NCBI GenBank assembly: GCA_003116975.1
Contig: BGKB01000081.1
Span: 152,600-216,599, forward strand
Reading direction: 5' to 3'
DNA: 64,000 nucleotides
Source: Aurantiochytrium sp. KH105
Taxonomy: Eukaryota; Sar; Bigyra; Thraustochytrida; Thraustochytriidae
In this document: positions 29,298 to 39,682 of the stretch, piece by piece
Layout of the letters: every line of letters starts with the position of its first letter
How positions within the stretch are numbered: position 1 is the first letter of the stretch
Made by a program: the position numbers and the translations under genes
The notes under the pieces: generated by a model
What the model was told of the DNA's origin: nothing
Database searches by the model: none
Seen by the model: the letters and a program-made list of their open reading frames with translations, nothing else

Positions 29298-30596
29298 GGT
29301 TGCTGCACCGAATCACGCCGCACGATTCACGGTGCTTTTTCGATGTAAACTTTTGATCGCTTGCCCGGTAATTGCGAGCGTGGTTTTGCGGCACCTATTG
29401 ATTTTCTTTTCTGTATTTCCTCTTTTGCGCTGCCCGCCCTCTGCCGCCGTTGTAAGGCGACGGCGGAGGGCAGCAGCACCGAACAGTCTGGGTCAAGCAG
29501 GCGTCGCTGAGCTTGTTGTTCTCCCTTCCCCTTGGTGAGCCGAATGTGTTTTAGTGAGACGAAGGCACAAGGACAAGACAACAATCTCACGCCTGCCTAC
29601 AATAAGAGGTAGCAAGAGACTTGATGCTGCGCTGCCCTGCGCTGCCCTGCGCTGCGCCGCCGGCCACCTGGCTCGGCCAGTGCCAGCGCCAGTGGTCGAG
29701 GTCGAGGTTTGTTTGCGCGGCTTTCGACACCAACACTCCTCCTGCGGCCACCGGCGAGAACAGTCGACGGATAAGTAATTCTTTGAAACTTGAACTTACA
29801 GTGCCTGCCAGTCCGTGCGTACACGTAGATTTATGCAAAGCCGCTTGCTCTTACACTGTTAGGCCAAGGACACGAATTTACTTTAGATTTAGAAAAGAAC
29901 TACCATATCTACCTATTCCAAGCAAGCTGCCAGCTAATTGGAACAGCTTTTTGCTCCAGTAGTATGCGCAACAGTCTATAGATTGAACTTCTTCTTGTTC
30001 TCATCGTTTTTGCGAGCTTTTAAGACAGCGCGATATTTCAAGGCCGGGCCGGCCGTCGTGACCGGCACCAACAATTAATCCGTTGAGCGCATTTCTTTCC
30101 AAGTTCTGTTTGCCAGGGCCCTGACACCTGGGGCTCAGAATGGATGCGGCTTCGCTACCGGTATAATGGATGCCCATCCGCAGAGCTCGCGAAGTCAACC
30201 CCGGTTTGTGTTCGCAGAAAACTGTGTGCGGCTGTGACCAAGCCACTCATGTTACCCTTGAGCTTGGTCACATTCTAACAGTAAACTAAACTTGAAACCG
30301 AACGTTTCGTTAACCGAATAAACGGCGGCGAGTGAACGATGAAAATTCTTCGGCATGTTGGTTTGTTGCTGTGACGCGACAGACGCAGACACAGACAGAC
30401 AAACGAACGTCGAGAAACTACGAGCGACACGCAGACGGATCTGCATGCAGCAGCCAGGCCGCCGCTGCTCTGCAGGCGGTATCCCGACAAGAACTCTGCT
30501 GGCCTTGACAGCGTAGCGAGATCTTGCGCGACGTCGCGTGAAGAGAGAGAGAGAGACCCTCGCTCCGATCGACCGCGAGAGCCATCGGCAAGAGGC
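29298..30596. promoter_or_regulatory. Divergent spacer, membrane kinase / F-box-SPRY gene
   Basis: A 1.3 kb head-to-head spacer less GC-extreme than the others. It has a short CTGCGCTGCC tandem near 29629-29658 and a GA run just before the F-box gene. No tRNA or other RNA gene is recognisable. Open frames are short and lack similarity. Confidence 0.5.
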
Positions 30597-31838
30597 ATGG
30601 CGACCCGGCTGGAGGAACGGAAGGCGACTGCCGACCGCGAGCTCGCGCCGTGCACGGTGCAAAAGAAGGCTAGGCCTATGGAGAGCGATGATGTGCCTCA
30701 GCAGTGCTTGCTGCGTCCTTGCAAAAGGGACGCGAATGCAAAACTTGCAACGATCCCACGCGAACTCGTTGGGATAGTCGCTCGGTATCTGGAGATTGAC
30801 GAAGTGGCGCGTTGGGGAATGTGCTCGGCGGCGCTGCACGCGGCATTGGCCACCCACGAAGATAGCATTCTTCAGGCGTACTGCTGTCGATGCGCAGGTA
30901 TTACGGACATAAGCATCATAGAGGAGGCACGAATCAAGATCTCGCTGCAGGAACTGCGCGAGCTTTCCTCGATGAGCTTTGCCGCCTCCGCGCAGGCGCG
31001 CAATCAAATTTGGTCCAGCATGCGCTTTGCACTCGATGAAAAGCTAATGATGACCGAAGCAGCTCGTTCCGAGCGGTCTCCATACGGCAAGTGGGTGTTT
31101 AATTCCCACGGGCCCAACACAGTAGCAAGCCGTGCACGAGCGGGAGCGAACCGCGTCATCCGCTTTCCGGAGTGCACGTACAAAGCACAGGCACTATTGC
31201 TCTCGCACTTTAACGCGTACTGCCTCCGCAGCGATCCGATTACAACGGTCCGGGCGGTGCGGTCGCGGATGAGCTACTTTGAGGTTTCAATCCTCAAGTC
31301 TGCTCCGGGCAGCACTCTCCCGGGAGACAGGACACGCAGCAATGTTGGTTCGCACAGCGGGTATGGCCTGCTGCCTTGCGTTGTGATCGGCTTCAGTGCA
31401 CTGTACAAGCACAATCGAACATTTACCGGTATGCCGGGCTGGACTCGCCACGCTTTGGGGTGGCATTCGGACGATGGAAGATTTTTCTTTGGGTGTGACA
31501 ACGGGTCGCCCGCAGCCCAAGAAGTGGCGCCGGGCGTGAATACAACCCAGTGCGTCTACTTTGGACCTGGCGACACTGTCGGGATTGGTTTGCGCTTAAA
31601 TCACGCCGTCTGCTCGGAACCGACGGCCACCGAGCGCCAGAGCACATTGTACAACGCCACAGTCCTTCTGACCAAGAACGGCAAGATTGCCGGTGTTCGT
31701 CGCAATCTTTATCTCGGCTACACGTGGAGCGAGTTCTGTCCCTGCGTTGGAATTGACTCGAGAGACACTGTGCAGATCCACATGGATAAATTTGCGTTCG
31801 ATTTTGCTAAATATGAGCGCGAGGCATTCGAAACATGA
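30597..31838 (+). CDS. F-box-like and SPRY domain protein
   Basis: 413 residues from the ATG at 30597. An F-box-like segment lies at ~52-85 (IPRELVGIVARYLEIDEVAR, then W, C and S positions typical of F-boxes). A SPRY/B30.2 domain spans ~225-405, with YFEVSILK, VVIGFS, ALGWHSDDGRFFFG, FGPGDTVGIGLRL and VLLTKNGK in the expected order. F-box proteins are substrate receptors of SCF ubiquitin ligases and SPRY binds the client, as in the FBXO45 architecture. The F-box match is weaker than the SPRY match. It lies tail-to-tail (230 bp) with a ubiquitin-like gene, a coincidence of theme I would not over-read. Confidence 0.85.
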   Translation: MATRLEERKATADRELAPCTVQKKARPMESDDVPQQCLLRPCKRDANAKLATIPRELVGIVARYLEIDEVARWGMCSAALHAALATHEDSILQAYCCRCAGITDISIIEEARIKISLQELRELSSMSFAASAQARNQIWSSMRFALDEKLMMTEAARSERSPYGKWVFNSHGPNTVASRARAGANRVIRFPECTYKAQALLLSHFNAYCLRSDPITTVRAVRSRMSYFEVSILKSAPGSTLPGDRTRSNVGSHSGYGLLPCVVIGFSALYKHNRTFTGMPGWTRHALGWHSDDGRFFFGCDNGSPAAQEVAPGVNTTQCVYFGPGDTVGIGLRLNHAVCSEPTATERQSTLYNATVLLTKNGKIAGVRRNLYLGYTWSEFCPCVGIDSRDTVQIHMDKFAFDFAKYEREAFET

Positions 31839-32068
31839 CCTCGAGAAGCGCAATCGCTCGTACCCCTTTGTTATGTGCTTTGAAACAAGGATGCGTGCAT
31901 TGCGTAACACAGCGCAAATGGAATGCTTTACGCGAAACCAGTATCCACTGTCCGGGAATTGCGCATTCTTTTCGTTTTCTTTCTCCTTCGAAAAATAAAT
32001 AAATAACTTTTCTCTCACTCTTCTTCTTTGTGTGTGAGGTGACTGTGTATACATGAATAGGGCGTCCG

Positions 32069-32851
32069 TTACTGGCCGACTTGCAATACCATATGCAGAA
32101 CTTCTCCAAGAGGAATCTCTGCTGAGCTGTGATTGATGTCGCTGACGATATTGTTTTTGTACATGAGGCGAAATTGCTCGCGTGGCATGCCGAGCACCTC
32201 CTCCGCCTGTTCCAGCACTTGATTCATGCGAACAAACTGGGTGGCGCCAGTGAATTCGAGTGTTACAATGCGACCGGCAAGGGTCCGCAAGTAAATGCGA
32301 GGCTGCGGGCGCCGACGCTTTTCGATGGTGCCCAGGGACTCGCGGGCAAGCTCATCGCAGCGCCGCCTTACGAGACCTTGCGCGAACTCCTTTTCGTTTT
32401 CGTTGCGTGAAGACGCAGTGGTGCGTCCCATGTAATCATCTTTGCGCAATAGCGCGGGCGATGAACATAAATTTCGCCGCAGTGATTCAACCTCGAATAC
32501 TTGCACATCGCTGGGCTCAAATTTGCGCTTGCGAGCGCCGCTGGCCATCGCGAAGAACGGTTCAATGCTGGCGCCTTCTCCTCCGGCTCTTCGTGGGGCC
32601 GACATTGTCCGTCGAAAAGCGTGGCCGTGTTTGGTGGCACCACGGTCCTTGCGCCGTTGTGTCCAGGTGCCCTCGGCCTCTCGTTGCTGAGAAACCTGTC
32701 TGCCGAGGCTCTGTTGCTGGTTTTCCGCGTGGTGAGTGCCAGGCGCGTCGCTCCTGATGTGCAGCAGACCTGCCTGACCTGGCGCCGCGACGGCAGGCGC
32801 GCGTTCTCCCCACCCAAGCCGCGTTCCGGGCGTCGCCTCGTCAATCTCCAT
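32069..32851 (-). CDS. Protein with C-terminal ubiquitin-like domain
   Basis: 260 residues from the ATG at 32851 (MEIDEATPGTRLGWG). The first ~180 residues are basic, low-complexity and probably disordered. The last ~76 residues have the beta-grasp pattern of ubiquitin: IYLRTLAGRIVTLEF aligns with the first two strands, MPREQFRLMYKNNIV with the central helix end and strand 3, and LHMVLQVG with the last strand. The protein ends VLQVGQ, without a terminal Gly-Gly, so it is unlikely to be conjugated and probably acts as a docking module. The specific family is not recognised. Confidence 0.75.
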   Translation of the reverse strand: MEIDEATPGTRLGWGERAPAVAAPGQAGLLHIRSDAPGTHHAENQQQSLGRQVSQQREAEGTWTQRRKDRGATKHGHAFRRTMSAPRRAGGEGASIEPFFAMASGARKRKFEPSDVQVFEVESLRRNLCSSPALLRKDDYMGRTTASSRNENEKEFAQGLVRRRCDELARESLGTIEKRRRPQPRIYLRTLAGRIVTLEFTGATQFVRMNQVLEQAEEVLGMPREQFRLMYKNNIVSDINHSSAEIPLGEVLHMVLQVGQ

Positions 32852-33503
32852 GCGTTTTCTCGTTTTCTCACGTCTGGTCTTGCTCGTGTTCAAGTAGGAG
32901 ATACGTATGCTCGAGGGGATGCGACGCGTGGGCGCCGCGCGCTTGAGCGCGCTTATCTCTCTCGCGCGCGCTCCTCGCCGCGCGTACCGCTTCCTCTCTC
33001 CCCCCCCTCGCCCTCTTTTTCCTTATTTGCTCCTTCTTCGTTGTCGTCTTCACAGTGCGTGTGAGTGGCAGACGTCTTTGTTTTATAATGTATGATGGGA
33101 CAACTCCGACAACCGAAGAATGAATTGGCAAAAGTAAAGAAGGAAACGCGCAGTGGCAAGAGATTCATCCATCTACTGCCTGATCCACGCAAAGAGAGGA
33201 TGCGTGAGAGGACGAGGCAAGGAAAGAAATGAGAAGAAGGTAGCCTACAAATTAGGGGGGCCAATGAAATTCGATGAGGCCAGACGGGCGGAAGAAAACA
33301 TCCAATGCACGTATAACACGAGACATTATGAGCGCGTCTTGTCAAGCAAGGCTGTCTGTGTCATGCTGGTCCACCATGCTGGCCTGAGCCAAGAACGGCA
33401 TTGTCGTTCGGCACTGTTGGTGGGCGACTAAACCCCTCGTTTTCATCAAAAGCTCGCCCGTGAAATTCTTTTCTCCTCATGACGTAAGTGGACTTGACTC
33501 GCA
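32852..33503. other. Spacer upstream of the ubiquitin-like gene
   Basis: 652 bp between two leftward genes. It holds the upstream region of the ubiquitin-like gene and the 3' flank of malonyl-CoA decarboxylase. A pyrimidine-rich stretch lies at about 32990-33050. No gene is seen. Confidence 0.45.
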
Positions 33504-35147
33504 TCAAGACGACTGCGGAGCTTCTACAAAGGAGTCCGTCTCGCCACTGATCCGAAAACGGAGACCGCGTCTCCACAACTCGCTCGTTTCGTACAAATAG
33601 TTGACCATGATGGAGGCGCTCCGACGCAAGGCACGCGGATGAAGATCTGCTGCCCAATTAATTGAGTAGATCGCGGCTCCATTACGGAGATGGAAATTGC
33701 CAACGCTGTCCAGTTGCCGTCGGTTGTTCCCACTCTTCGAATGCACATACTCGTAAGCAAAAGCCATGAGTGGATCCTTAAATGTCGCCATCATCTTTTC
33801 GTCTTCGCCGTAGGCCGCCGACGTGAGCACCGCCATAGCAAGGTCTTTCGTTGACGGAGCCACGGGCAAGGCGGACCGCGCATGTTCCGACATGAACGTT
33901 GACGCGTGCTCTGAAGAAAGAACATTTTTGGCATCTTCCGAGAAGGCCTCTTCAAAACGCTCTGCTGGCAAATCATTGAGGAAGGAGGTCACAAAGCCTA
34001 CCATGGGCGAAAGCGTGGAGAACCTACGAATGTGGGGAAGGTCTCGCTGCAGTGTCTCGAGGACGTCGTGCAAGAGATTCGGGCCGAGATCCACGCCAGA
34101 AAGACCAGCAAACGCAGATGAAATGGTAAAGAAGATGGCCGTGTCAGCATCTCCGCCATCGACTGGATTATCAACAACATGCGACATCTTGGACGCCACG
34201 CCCTTCGTGAGCCCAACATGAACAAAAATCACGGGTTTCTCTGGCTCGAAAGCGTGAAATGTTCCAAAGCATAGCCTGTTTCTGGGGTTGAGCCGTTCTT
34301 GGAGCTCCTCGATGCTTTCAAGCGGGTGCACCCTTTCTGCAGTAAGCATGTGCTCAAGGGTCTGCAGTGAAGAATCGGGTGAAATGGGGCGCATCGTTGT
34401 ACACGCGCGGCCAAAGTGTGGTACCAGCTCGATGCGAACCTTTTTCAGGACCTGTTTTGCGTCTTCGCGAATCGAGCGTTCTACCTGCGGAAGATTGATA
34501 TGGGAGAGAGCCTTGCCCCGGAAGTCCACCAGCGTCTTGATACCCTCGCGGTCGTAGTTGAGGATACGCCGAAATGTGTCCTGGTAGAGAGCGCCAAAGA
34601 GGCCTGCACGCATCTCCACGGCGAGGTCCATGCAGTCCTTTGGACTCAAGGCGCGGAGCACCTTTGCCAGAAGCTGCGTGAGCGACTCTCTGCTGTGGTC
34701 GCACGCCACCGGGTTCTGCACGTCAATGTGACGCAGGCCAATCAGCCGAACAAGCTCGTAAACCTTGGTCAGGTCCTTATCGAGGTGCGGCTGTTCAGGG
34801 GTCTCGAGGGCCTGCCCCAGATGGTTGTAGTCCTCGTCACCGAGATACTTGCGCATCACATCAATCCACGGCCGATCTTCCGCGGCGCGGTCCTCTTGCC
34901 CTGACCTCGCGCATATCCTCCCGCTCGGCCTGTACGGGCGCACGCTCTGCCGTTGCCAGCCTCGCGGCTGCAGCGCCGCCAGCGATGCCACCGGACTGAC
35001 CGTGAACAGCAGGTCCTGCTGCCTGCGCAGCTGCGCGCCGGGCGAGTCGAGCCTGCGCGCCGCGCCTGCGCCAGGCCCCAGCGTCTGCGCCAGCTTGCCA
35101 CGAGCCACGCCGCGCGAGCCCGCGCGGCCCGCGACCGCGACCGCCAT
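33504..35147 (-). CDS. MLYCD: Malonyl-CoA decarboxylase, probably mitochondrial
   Basis: 547 residues from the ATG at 35147. It converts malonyl-CoA to acetyl-CoA and CO2, relieving inhibition of fatty-acid oxidation and clearing malonyl-CoA from organelles. The N-terminus (MAVAVAGRAGSRGVARGKLA) is Arg/Ala-rich and acid-free, a likely mitochondrial presequence. The helical domain (~90-245) precedes the catalytic domain, with RLCFGTFHAFEP, AIFFTISSAFAGLSGVDLG (catalytic Ser region, ~343), FSTLSPMVGF and NFHLRNGAAIYSINW with the catalytic His at ~486, then a SASIMVNYLY end. The protein ends QSS, so it lacks the peroxisomal SKL tail of animal enzymes. The Ser-to-His interval is longer than in the human enzyme because of an insertion. 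It is divergent with the IQ-motif gene. Confidence 0.96.
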   Translation of the reverse strand: MAVAVAGRAGSRGVARGKLAQTLGPGAGAARRLDSPGAQLRRQQDLLFTVSPVASLAALQPRGWQRQSVRPYRPSGRICARSGQEDRAAEDRPWIDVMRKYLGDEDYNHLGQALETPEQPHLDKDLTKVYELVRLIGLRHIDVQNPVACDHSRESLTQLLAKVLRALSPKDCMDLAVEMRAGLFGALYQDTFRRILNYDREGIKTLVDFRGKALSHINLPQVERSIREDAKQVLKKVRIELVPHFGRACTTMRPISPDSSLQTLEHMLTAERVHPLESIEELQERLNPRNRLCFGTFHAFEPEKPVIFVHVGLTKGVASKMSHVVDNPVDGGDADTAIFFTISSAFAGLSGVDLGPNLLHDVLETLQRDLPHIRRFSTLSPMVGFVTSFLNDLPAERFEEAFSEDAKNVLSSEHASTFMSEHARSALPVAPSTKDLAMAVLTSAAYGEDEKMMATFKDPLMAFAYEYVHSKSGNNRRQLDSVGNFHLRNGAAIYSINWAADLHPRALRRSASIMVNYLYETSELWRRGLRFRISGETDSFVEAPQSS

Positions 35148-35516
35148 CCTGCCGCTCGCGCAGACCTCGTCCGCTGCCTCCGCTCCGCCAGGCGACGACT
35201 CCGTTCTGCTTGTGCACCCAGCAAAATGCAACAAGCAAGGATTTTGTTCATTATTAGCATCCGCAGTGCCGAGTCAGCATTTACATGGCATGCTACAGCT
35301 ATACACGAGAAGATCCGGGGAGAAGGAAGGAAGAGCGGTTTTAGGGATCTCCGCGATTGGGTGCCCCGGGGCCTCAATCGTTGCCGAAGGGGAAGAGCAC
35401 CTTCATGGCAATGGCATTGGCCTGGTCGTATGGCCGGGGCCAACCAAGCGCTGCAGCTGCACTGCCACTGGGAGGAACGACAAGAGCTAGATAACTGCAA
35501 AAAGGAACCAGGCAGC

Positions 35517-35568
<52 letters not shown>

Positions 35569-36947
35569 GAAGAGGCTCTGGGCTGGCACACGAAGGAAAC
35601 GCCAACCATTCATTCCCAGTCTCAACTTTTGGCTGCTTGCTTGACTGTGAAGTCCAAACTTTCCACATCAGCCAGTATAGGCCTAGGCCTAGGCTAGTAT
35701 CTGCAGCCTACTGCTGCCAGTGACCATGGTGAAAGGAATGGAGTGGAGAAGGGCAGCAAAACTCTGCTGCAGCAAACCCCGAAGCGCTGGCGCAAGGCGC
35801 GTTGAGGCGGCGCTGCGCGTCGACGAGGAGAAGGTGAGTGGCGGCGTCGTGAAGGCGGGAGGAGAGGCGGTGGACGGTCGCGGAGGCCGGCGCGCCGGTG
35901 GTGCGGCGGAGAAGCGGAGTGACGGGGAGAGGAATGACCTGGCGCGAGACGTGCCCTTTGTCGGCGCCGCGCGCGATAACGGCAGGACGGGGAAAGGGAA
36001 CGAGCTCTGGTCAATGACGATGAAATAATATACACTTCAGTCTATCTGAAAGAAGATGAAGATGACAATTTATCACATTCGTAACACACCGAGACCGAGC
36101 GACTCTTTACTTTCCCCTTTGTCCAAAAACATAAACATAGGGGCCGCGCTATTGTTGCGGAAATTGTCTGCAATTTCGGAGGGGAGCTTTTGAGAGCGAG
36201 GTGGGAAAGGCTACGCCAAGGAAAGAGATTGGAAACTGACGAGCATTATATATTTGTGTCGATCTTAAACATAGATTCTTGTAAAGATTGCAAATGCAAC
36301 AGAATATTTCACTTCTTTCAGACTCTTTCTAATTTTTGACAAACATCAATCTTCTTGATCGGACCTTGTTTGAAACAAAAAAAAAGGTCCAGTCTATCGT
36401 CGCTTGTCCATAAATTACAAAAAAAGACACGTAGGATCTTGCTTCAGGCTCATCAGTCATTGCAATCATTGAACGCACACTGACAACCGCAACTTTGAGA
36501 CCCTTTTGAAGCGGAAATCGCTGATAACTTTCTCATACCAAGTCCGAACATGAAAAGCCGCGGAAAAACAAAAGCCTCAACGTAACGTCTTGTCTTTCGA
36601 CGACCACCGTCTGTTCCAACTTCCGGCCCGGCGAGAAACCCGGCGTCTGTCGAAACGTGCCGGGGTTGCGTGGTCTCCTTTCCCTCTTGTGGTAAAACAA
36701 ACAAGGAGAAATATTTGCAATACGCACCGTCACGTCTCCAGCTTGGCCTTACGACACCAGCTAGCCCAGCCCACCGTCCTCAAGACGTTTACAATAGATC
36801 AAAATAAACATGGCACTGGCATTCTTCTCGTCACAACGGCTAGTTTTTTTATTTCGATAATACTGCGCTTTGCGACCCTTGCTTTCTTGGCGCATGCGCG
36901 CGCGCAGCAAACAGCGAGCGTGGTCAGCGGAGCAGGGTCTGCGTCCA
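35148..36947. promoter_or_regulatory. Divergent spacer, malonyl-CoA decarboxylase / IQ protein
   Basis: A 1.8 kb head-to-head region. It contains (CAAG)13 at 35517-35568 and a GC-rich stretch near 35760-35960 that opens a ~100-codon rightward frame from an ATG at 35726; I see no similarity and do not call it. From 36030 to 36600 it is AT-rich, with A-runs and no ORF. Confidence 0.45.
35517..35568. repeat. (CAAG)13 microsatellite
   Basis: Thirteen perfect CAAG units, the longest copy of this repeat in the window. Confidence 0.98.
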
Positions 36948-39287
36948 ATGGCCTCTGCGCAGCGCAGCGCCGAAGAAGCGCGACAAAGTGCGCTCGAGCT
37001 TATCAACAGGTACAGCGCAGGCGAAAATGGAACCGTGAGCTCCTCGAAGTTGGCCAGCGACCGCGACAAGGCTAAAAACAGCACCCCCGCGCAAAACAAA
37101 TTCGCCACGCCCGGCTTTGAAGTCTTAAATCTTCAGTCCGCGACAGGCGAGTTCCAAGAAATTGACGCAGATGAGTATCGAGACCTACGTGATTTTGTCA
37201 GCAATCGAACACTGCGTGGCGTCGATAAAGTCTTCGCTGAGCGAGCGCAGCGAGCAAAAGAGCTCTCAGCAGATGCGGGAGCTCTTCCTATTAAGGGTCT
37301 CGAAAATGGCAGCACCGGTGGGGCTGATTTCCAAAGCCTTGCAAATGTCCCCCCCGCCACCAAGAAGCTTCTCATCAAGGGCCTTCAGCAGCACAAACTC
37401 AATCTCCAGAGAGCCAAGGAAATAAGTGAAAGGAACAGCGGACGATCGAAAGATACTGGCAACGCGAGCGCACGTACAGCCCGCTCACAAGAGCTAGCCC
37501 CGGATCCACTCTCCCCTCGCGAGCCGCACTCTCCTCGAAAGAGCCCGCCGACGATCCTCTCACCTGGGCATTACAATCTTATTGCCTGGAAGGGTGTCCC
37601 TCCGGAGCTCCGCAAGGCATTTTTTGACCCTCAAGATGGAGAAAATGACGAAATTCTCCGAAACAATCAACAGGAAGCGGAGCCGATCACAGCGCTCGAG
37701 TCTCGTGAGGAGCAACTAGACCGTGTGAATGAGTACCTCGCTTCGAAACCAAGCACTCGCCAGCACAATTCAAACCAAAATGGCAACATCAATGTGTCGA
37801 AAGAAACGTCCTCGATGGCACACACACGAGATAGCAATGGACCCGAAAGTGAAAATATCCAAGACGCTGTGGGCAAATCTACAAACCAGGCGTCCTCAAA
37901 AGGAGCTTCAAGTGCCGCTCGTCATCGTGCGTGGCTTGAGCAGCGGGCCGTTGCACACCATCGCGAGCAACGTAGAGTCCTGGCGCGCAACAAGACCTCG
38001 CAAGCTATTCCCACAACTCATATTGTCAACAAGCATGCGCCGAAAAGGAATGTGCACGTATCGAATCTGCTTCGCAATTCGAGCTCGTGCAGCAAGCTGA
38101 CAGGCTACAGCGAGCTCTGCCGCAGAGCCCGACAGCAAGTCCTCGATGAACGAAAGCGTCAGCTTGAAGACTTGGCCAAGCGCCGCGACGCAGCGAGGGT
38201 GCTGCAACGAGCGCTGCGGGCCTATATGAATCGTAGACAAACGCTGCGCGAGGTGGCCGAGAAGCGTGCTCAAGTCGCGCGAAAGGAAGCAAAGCACGCG
38301 TCCAAGCTACAGGCGATCTTTCGAGGCCATGCAGCACGCGTCGGCGTCCAAGCTATAATTCTGCAGCGTACACGTGCCGCGTGCAAGCTGCAGCGCCTTG
38401 TACGAGAGTCCCGGAGTTGGCGACGCCTCCAGCGAGAACGCAACCACGAGCTTCGTTTGCAGCAAGAAGTTGACCGCGAGGAAGCAGCTGCCGAGTCTGA
38501 CGCAGAGCGAGAGCATTATGAGTGGGTACACCGCGTGCTTAATCGTGCGCAAAAGGAAGCGCTTGAGGAAACGCGCATATCGATGCTGAGCTCAACGCCA
38601 GAGAATGTACGCAAGTGGATCATGAATGCCCCCAAGGTGGGCACACTGAGTACTGAGGAAGCCAACAGTGGTCGGGAGCTGGTCTTGCACGCTGGATATG
38701 GCAAAGAGTCGATGTCGAGCGCCGAGACCGTCGTACAAAACGACCGCTGCGGCAGTGGTCGTGCGCGCCTTGCTGCCGGCGCAAATGCTCAGGCCAAGGT
38801 TCCGCAATTACGTCTCGACACGCTCGACAATCCAGCTGAAAGGACTCAGTACAAACAGCGTTTTGAGTCTGCTCGGAAGCATGCAAACGTCCCAATCGCA
38901 AGTTCAAGCACAGCTGATACTCAGATTTGCTCGACGTCAGCTCGGATGCCCAGCGAGGTTGCGGAAGGTAAGCTCGCTAGTTCTGCTGACGTACCTCCAA
39001 GTGTGACAGCGAATCGAGGGCCTAAAAAAGAGCTTGGATCTGCTAGCAAAAGTCCGTCAGCCGTATTCAACGAGCACGCACAAAAGGGAGGCAAGTTATC
39101 TGGCGAAGAGTATGCTGCAATGAACACCCAGATTGAGACGGAGTTAAGCAAACGCGTTGTCAATGTTCACGGGCGCGTTGATCGATTGCGCAGAACCATG
39201 AACACAATCAGTTCTCATGAACAAAGCGTGCCAGCGCTCCGATTTTCTGGAGCAAATGGCAAAGGCTCACACAATGAGCGCGAGTAA
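36948..39287 (+). CDS. IQ-motif protein, function unknown
   Basis: 779 residues from the ATG at 36948 (MASAQRSAEEAR), whose context ccaATGGcc suits initiation; an in-frame ATG at 36894 would add 18 residues. The N-terminal half is hydrophilic and Ser/Pro-rich, with SPREPHSPRKSP-type sites. Residues ~400-500 hold a basic helical segment with at least two IQ-like calmodulin-binding motifs (ARVLQRALRAYMNRR and ASKLQAIFRGHAAR) and a third weaker one (CKLQRLVRESRSW). The remainder is low-complexity with a short C-terminal helix. A calmodulin- or centrin-binding structural role is inferred. It is tail-to-tail (395 bp) with Sec24. Confidence 0.85.
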   Translation: MASAQRSAEEARQSALELINRYSAGENGTVSSSKLASDRDKAKNSTPAQNKFATPGFEVLNLQSATGEFQEIDADEYRDLRDFVSNRTLRGVDKVFAERAQRAKELSADAGALPIKGLENGSTGGADFQSLANVPPATKKLLIKGLQQHKLNLQRAKEISERNSGRSKDTGNASARTARSQELAPDPLSPREPHSPRKSPPTILSPGHYNLIAWKGVPPELRKAFFDPQDGENDEILRNNQQEAEPITALESREEQLDRVNEYLASKPSTRQHNSNQNGNINVSKETSSMAHTRDSNGPESENIQDAVGKSTNQASSKGASSAARHRAWLEQRAVAHHREQRRVLARNKTSQAIPTTHIVNKHAPKRNVHVSNLLRNSSSCSKLTGYSELCRRARQQVLDERKRQLEDLAKRRDAARVLQRALRAYMNRRQTLREVAEKRAQVARKEAKHASKLQAIFRGHAARVGVQAIILQRTRAACKLQRLVRESRSWRRLQRERNHELRLQQEVDREEAAAESDAEREHYEWVHRVLNRAQKEALEETRISMLSSTPENVRKWIMNAPKVGTLSTEEANSGRELVLHAGYGKESMSSAETVVQNDRCGSGRARLAAGANAQAKVPQLRLDTLDNPAERTQYKQRFESARKHANVPIASSSTADTQICSTSARMPSEVAEGKLASSADVPPSVTANRGPKKELGSASKSPSAVFNEHAQKGGKLSGEEYAAMNTQIETELSKRVVNVHGRVDRLRRTMNTISSHEQSVPALRFSGANGKGSHNERE

Positions 39288-39682
39288 TTCGGTAGTCCCC
39301 TATCAAATCACTGAAGAAAGCTGACTTTTATGATTTTGATTTCTCTTTTGCTGAAAATCAGTGGCCTCATCCTGGGTTTTCATTTGCAAGAAGCGAAACG
39401 AAGAAAACTCTCTCGCCATTTGTCGTTCATCGATTGGCCGAGAAAAAGATGAAAAACAAGAAAAGAAAGAAATGAATGATGAGGATCATCTTACTAAACG
39501 GTCTCCGTGCGGAAAGTGTCCTGGCCAGAGAGAAGTGAGAAGGTCTACGAAGGACGTTGCATGGCTAGAAAGCGAACTAACTTGCTAAACAGCTACGTAC
39601 TTGCCTCAAGGGAGAAGGGGAAACGCAAGAGGATGAGAGAGACTGCTTGCGTGGATTTTCAAGACCCACAAGAGTGCCTATA
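39288..39682. other. Tail-to-tail spacer
   Basis: 395 bp, A-rich on the plus strand (GAAAAAGATGAAAAAC-type sequence near 39440-39480). It presumably contains both 3' UTRs. No gene is seen. Confidence 0.45.

Noticed and set aside
30310-30350. ACGGCGGCGAGTGAAC resembling the start of 28S rRNA
   Set aside because: Match is limited to about 14 bases; flanking sequence shows no rRNA similarity.
35726-36028. 100-codon rightward frame in the decarboxylase/IQ spacer
   Set aside because: Basic low-complexity protein in GC-rich DNA, no similarity, and a competing leftward frame of equal length.
36590-37075. 161-codon frame overlapping the start of the IQ-motif gene
   Set aside because: Different frame from the long IQ protein and no similarity; likely chance.
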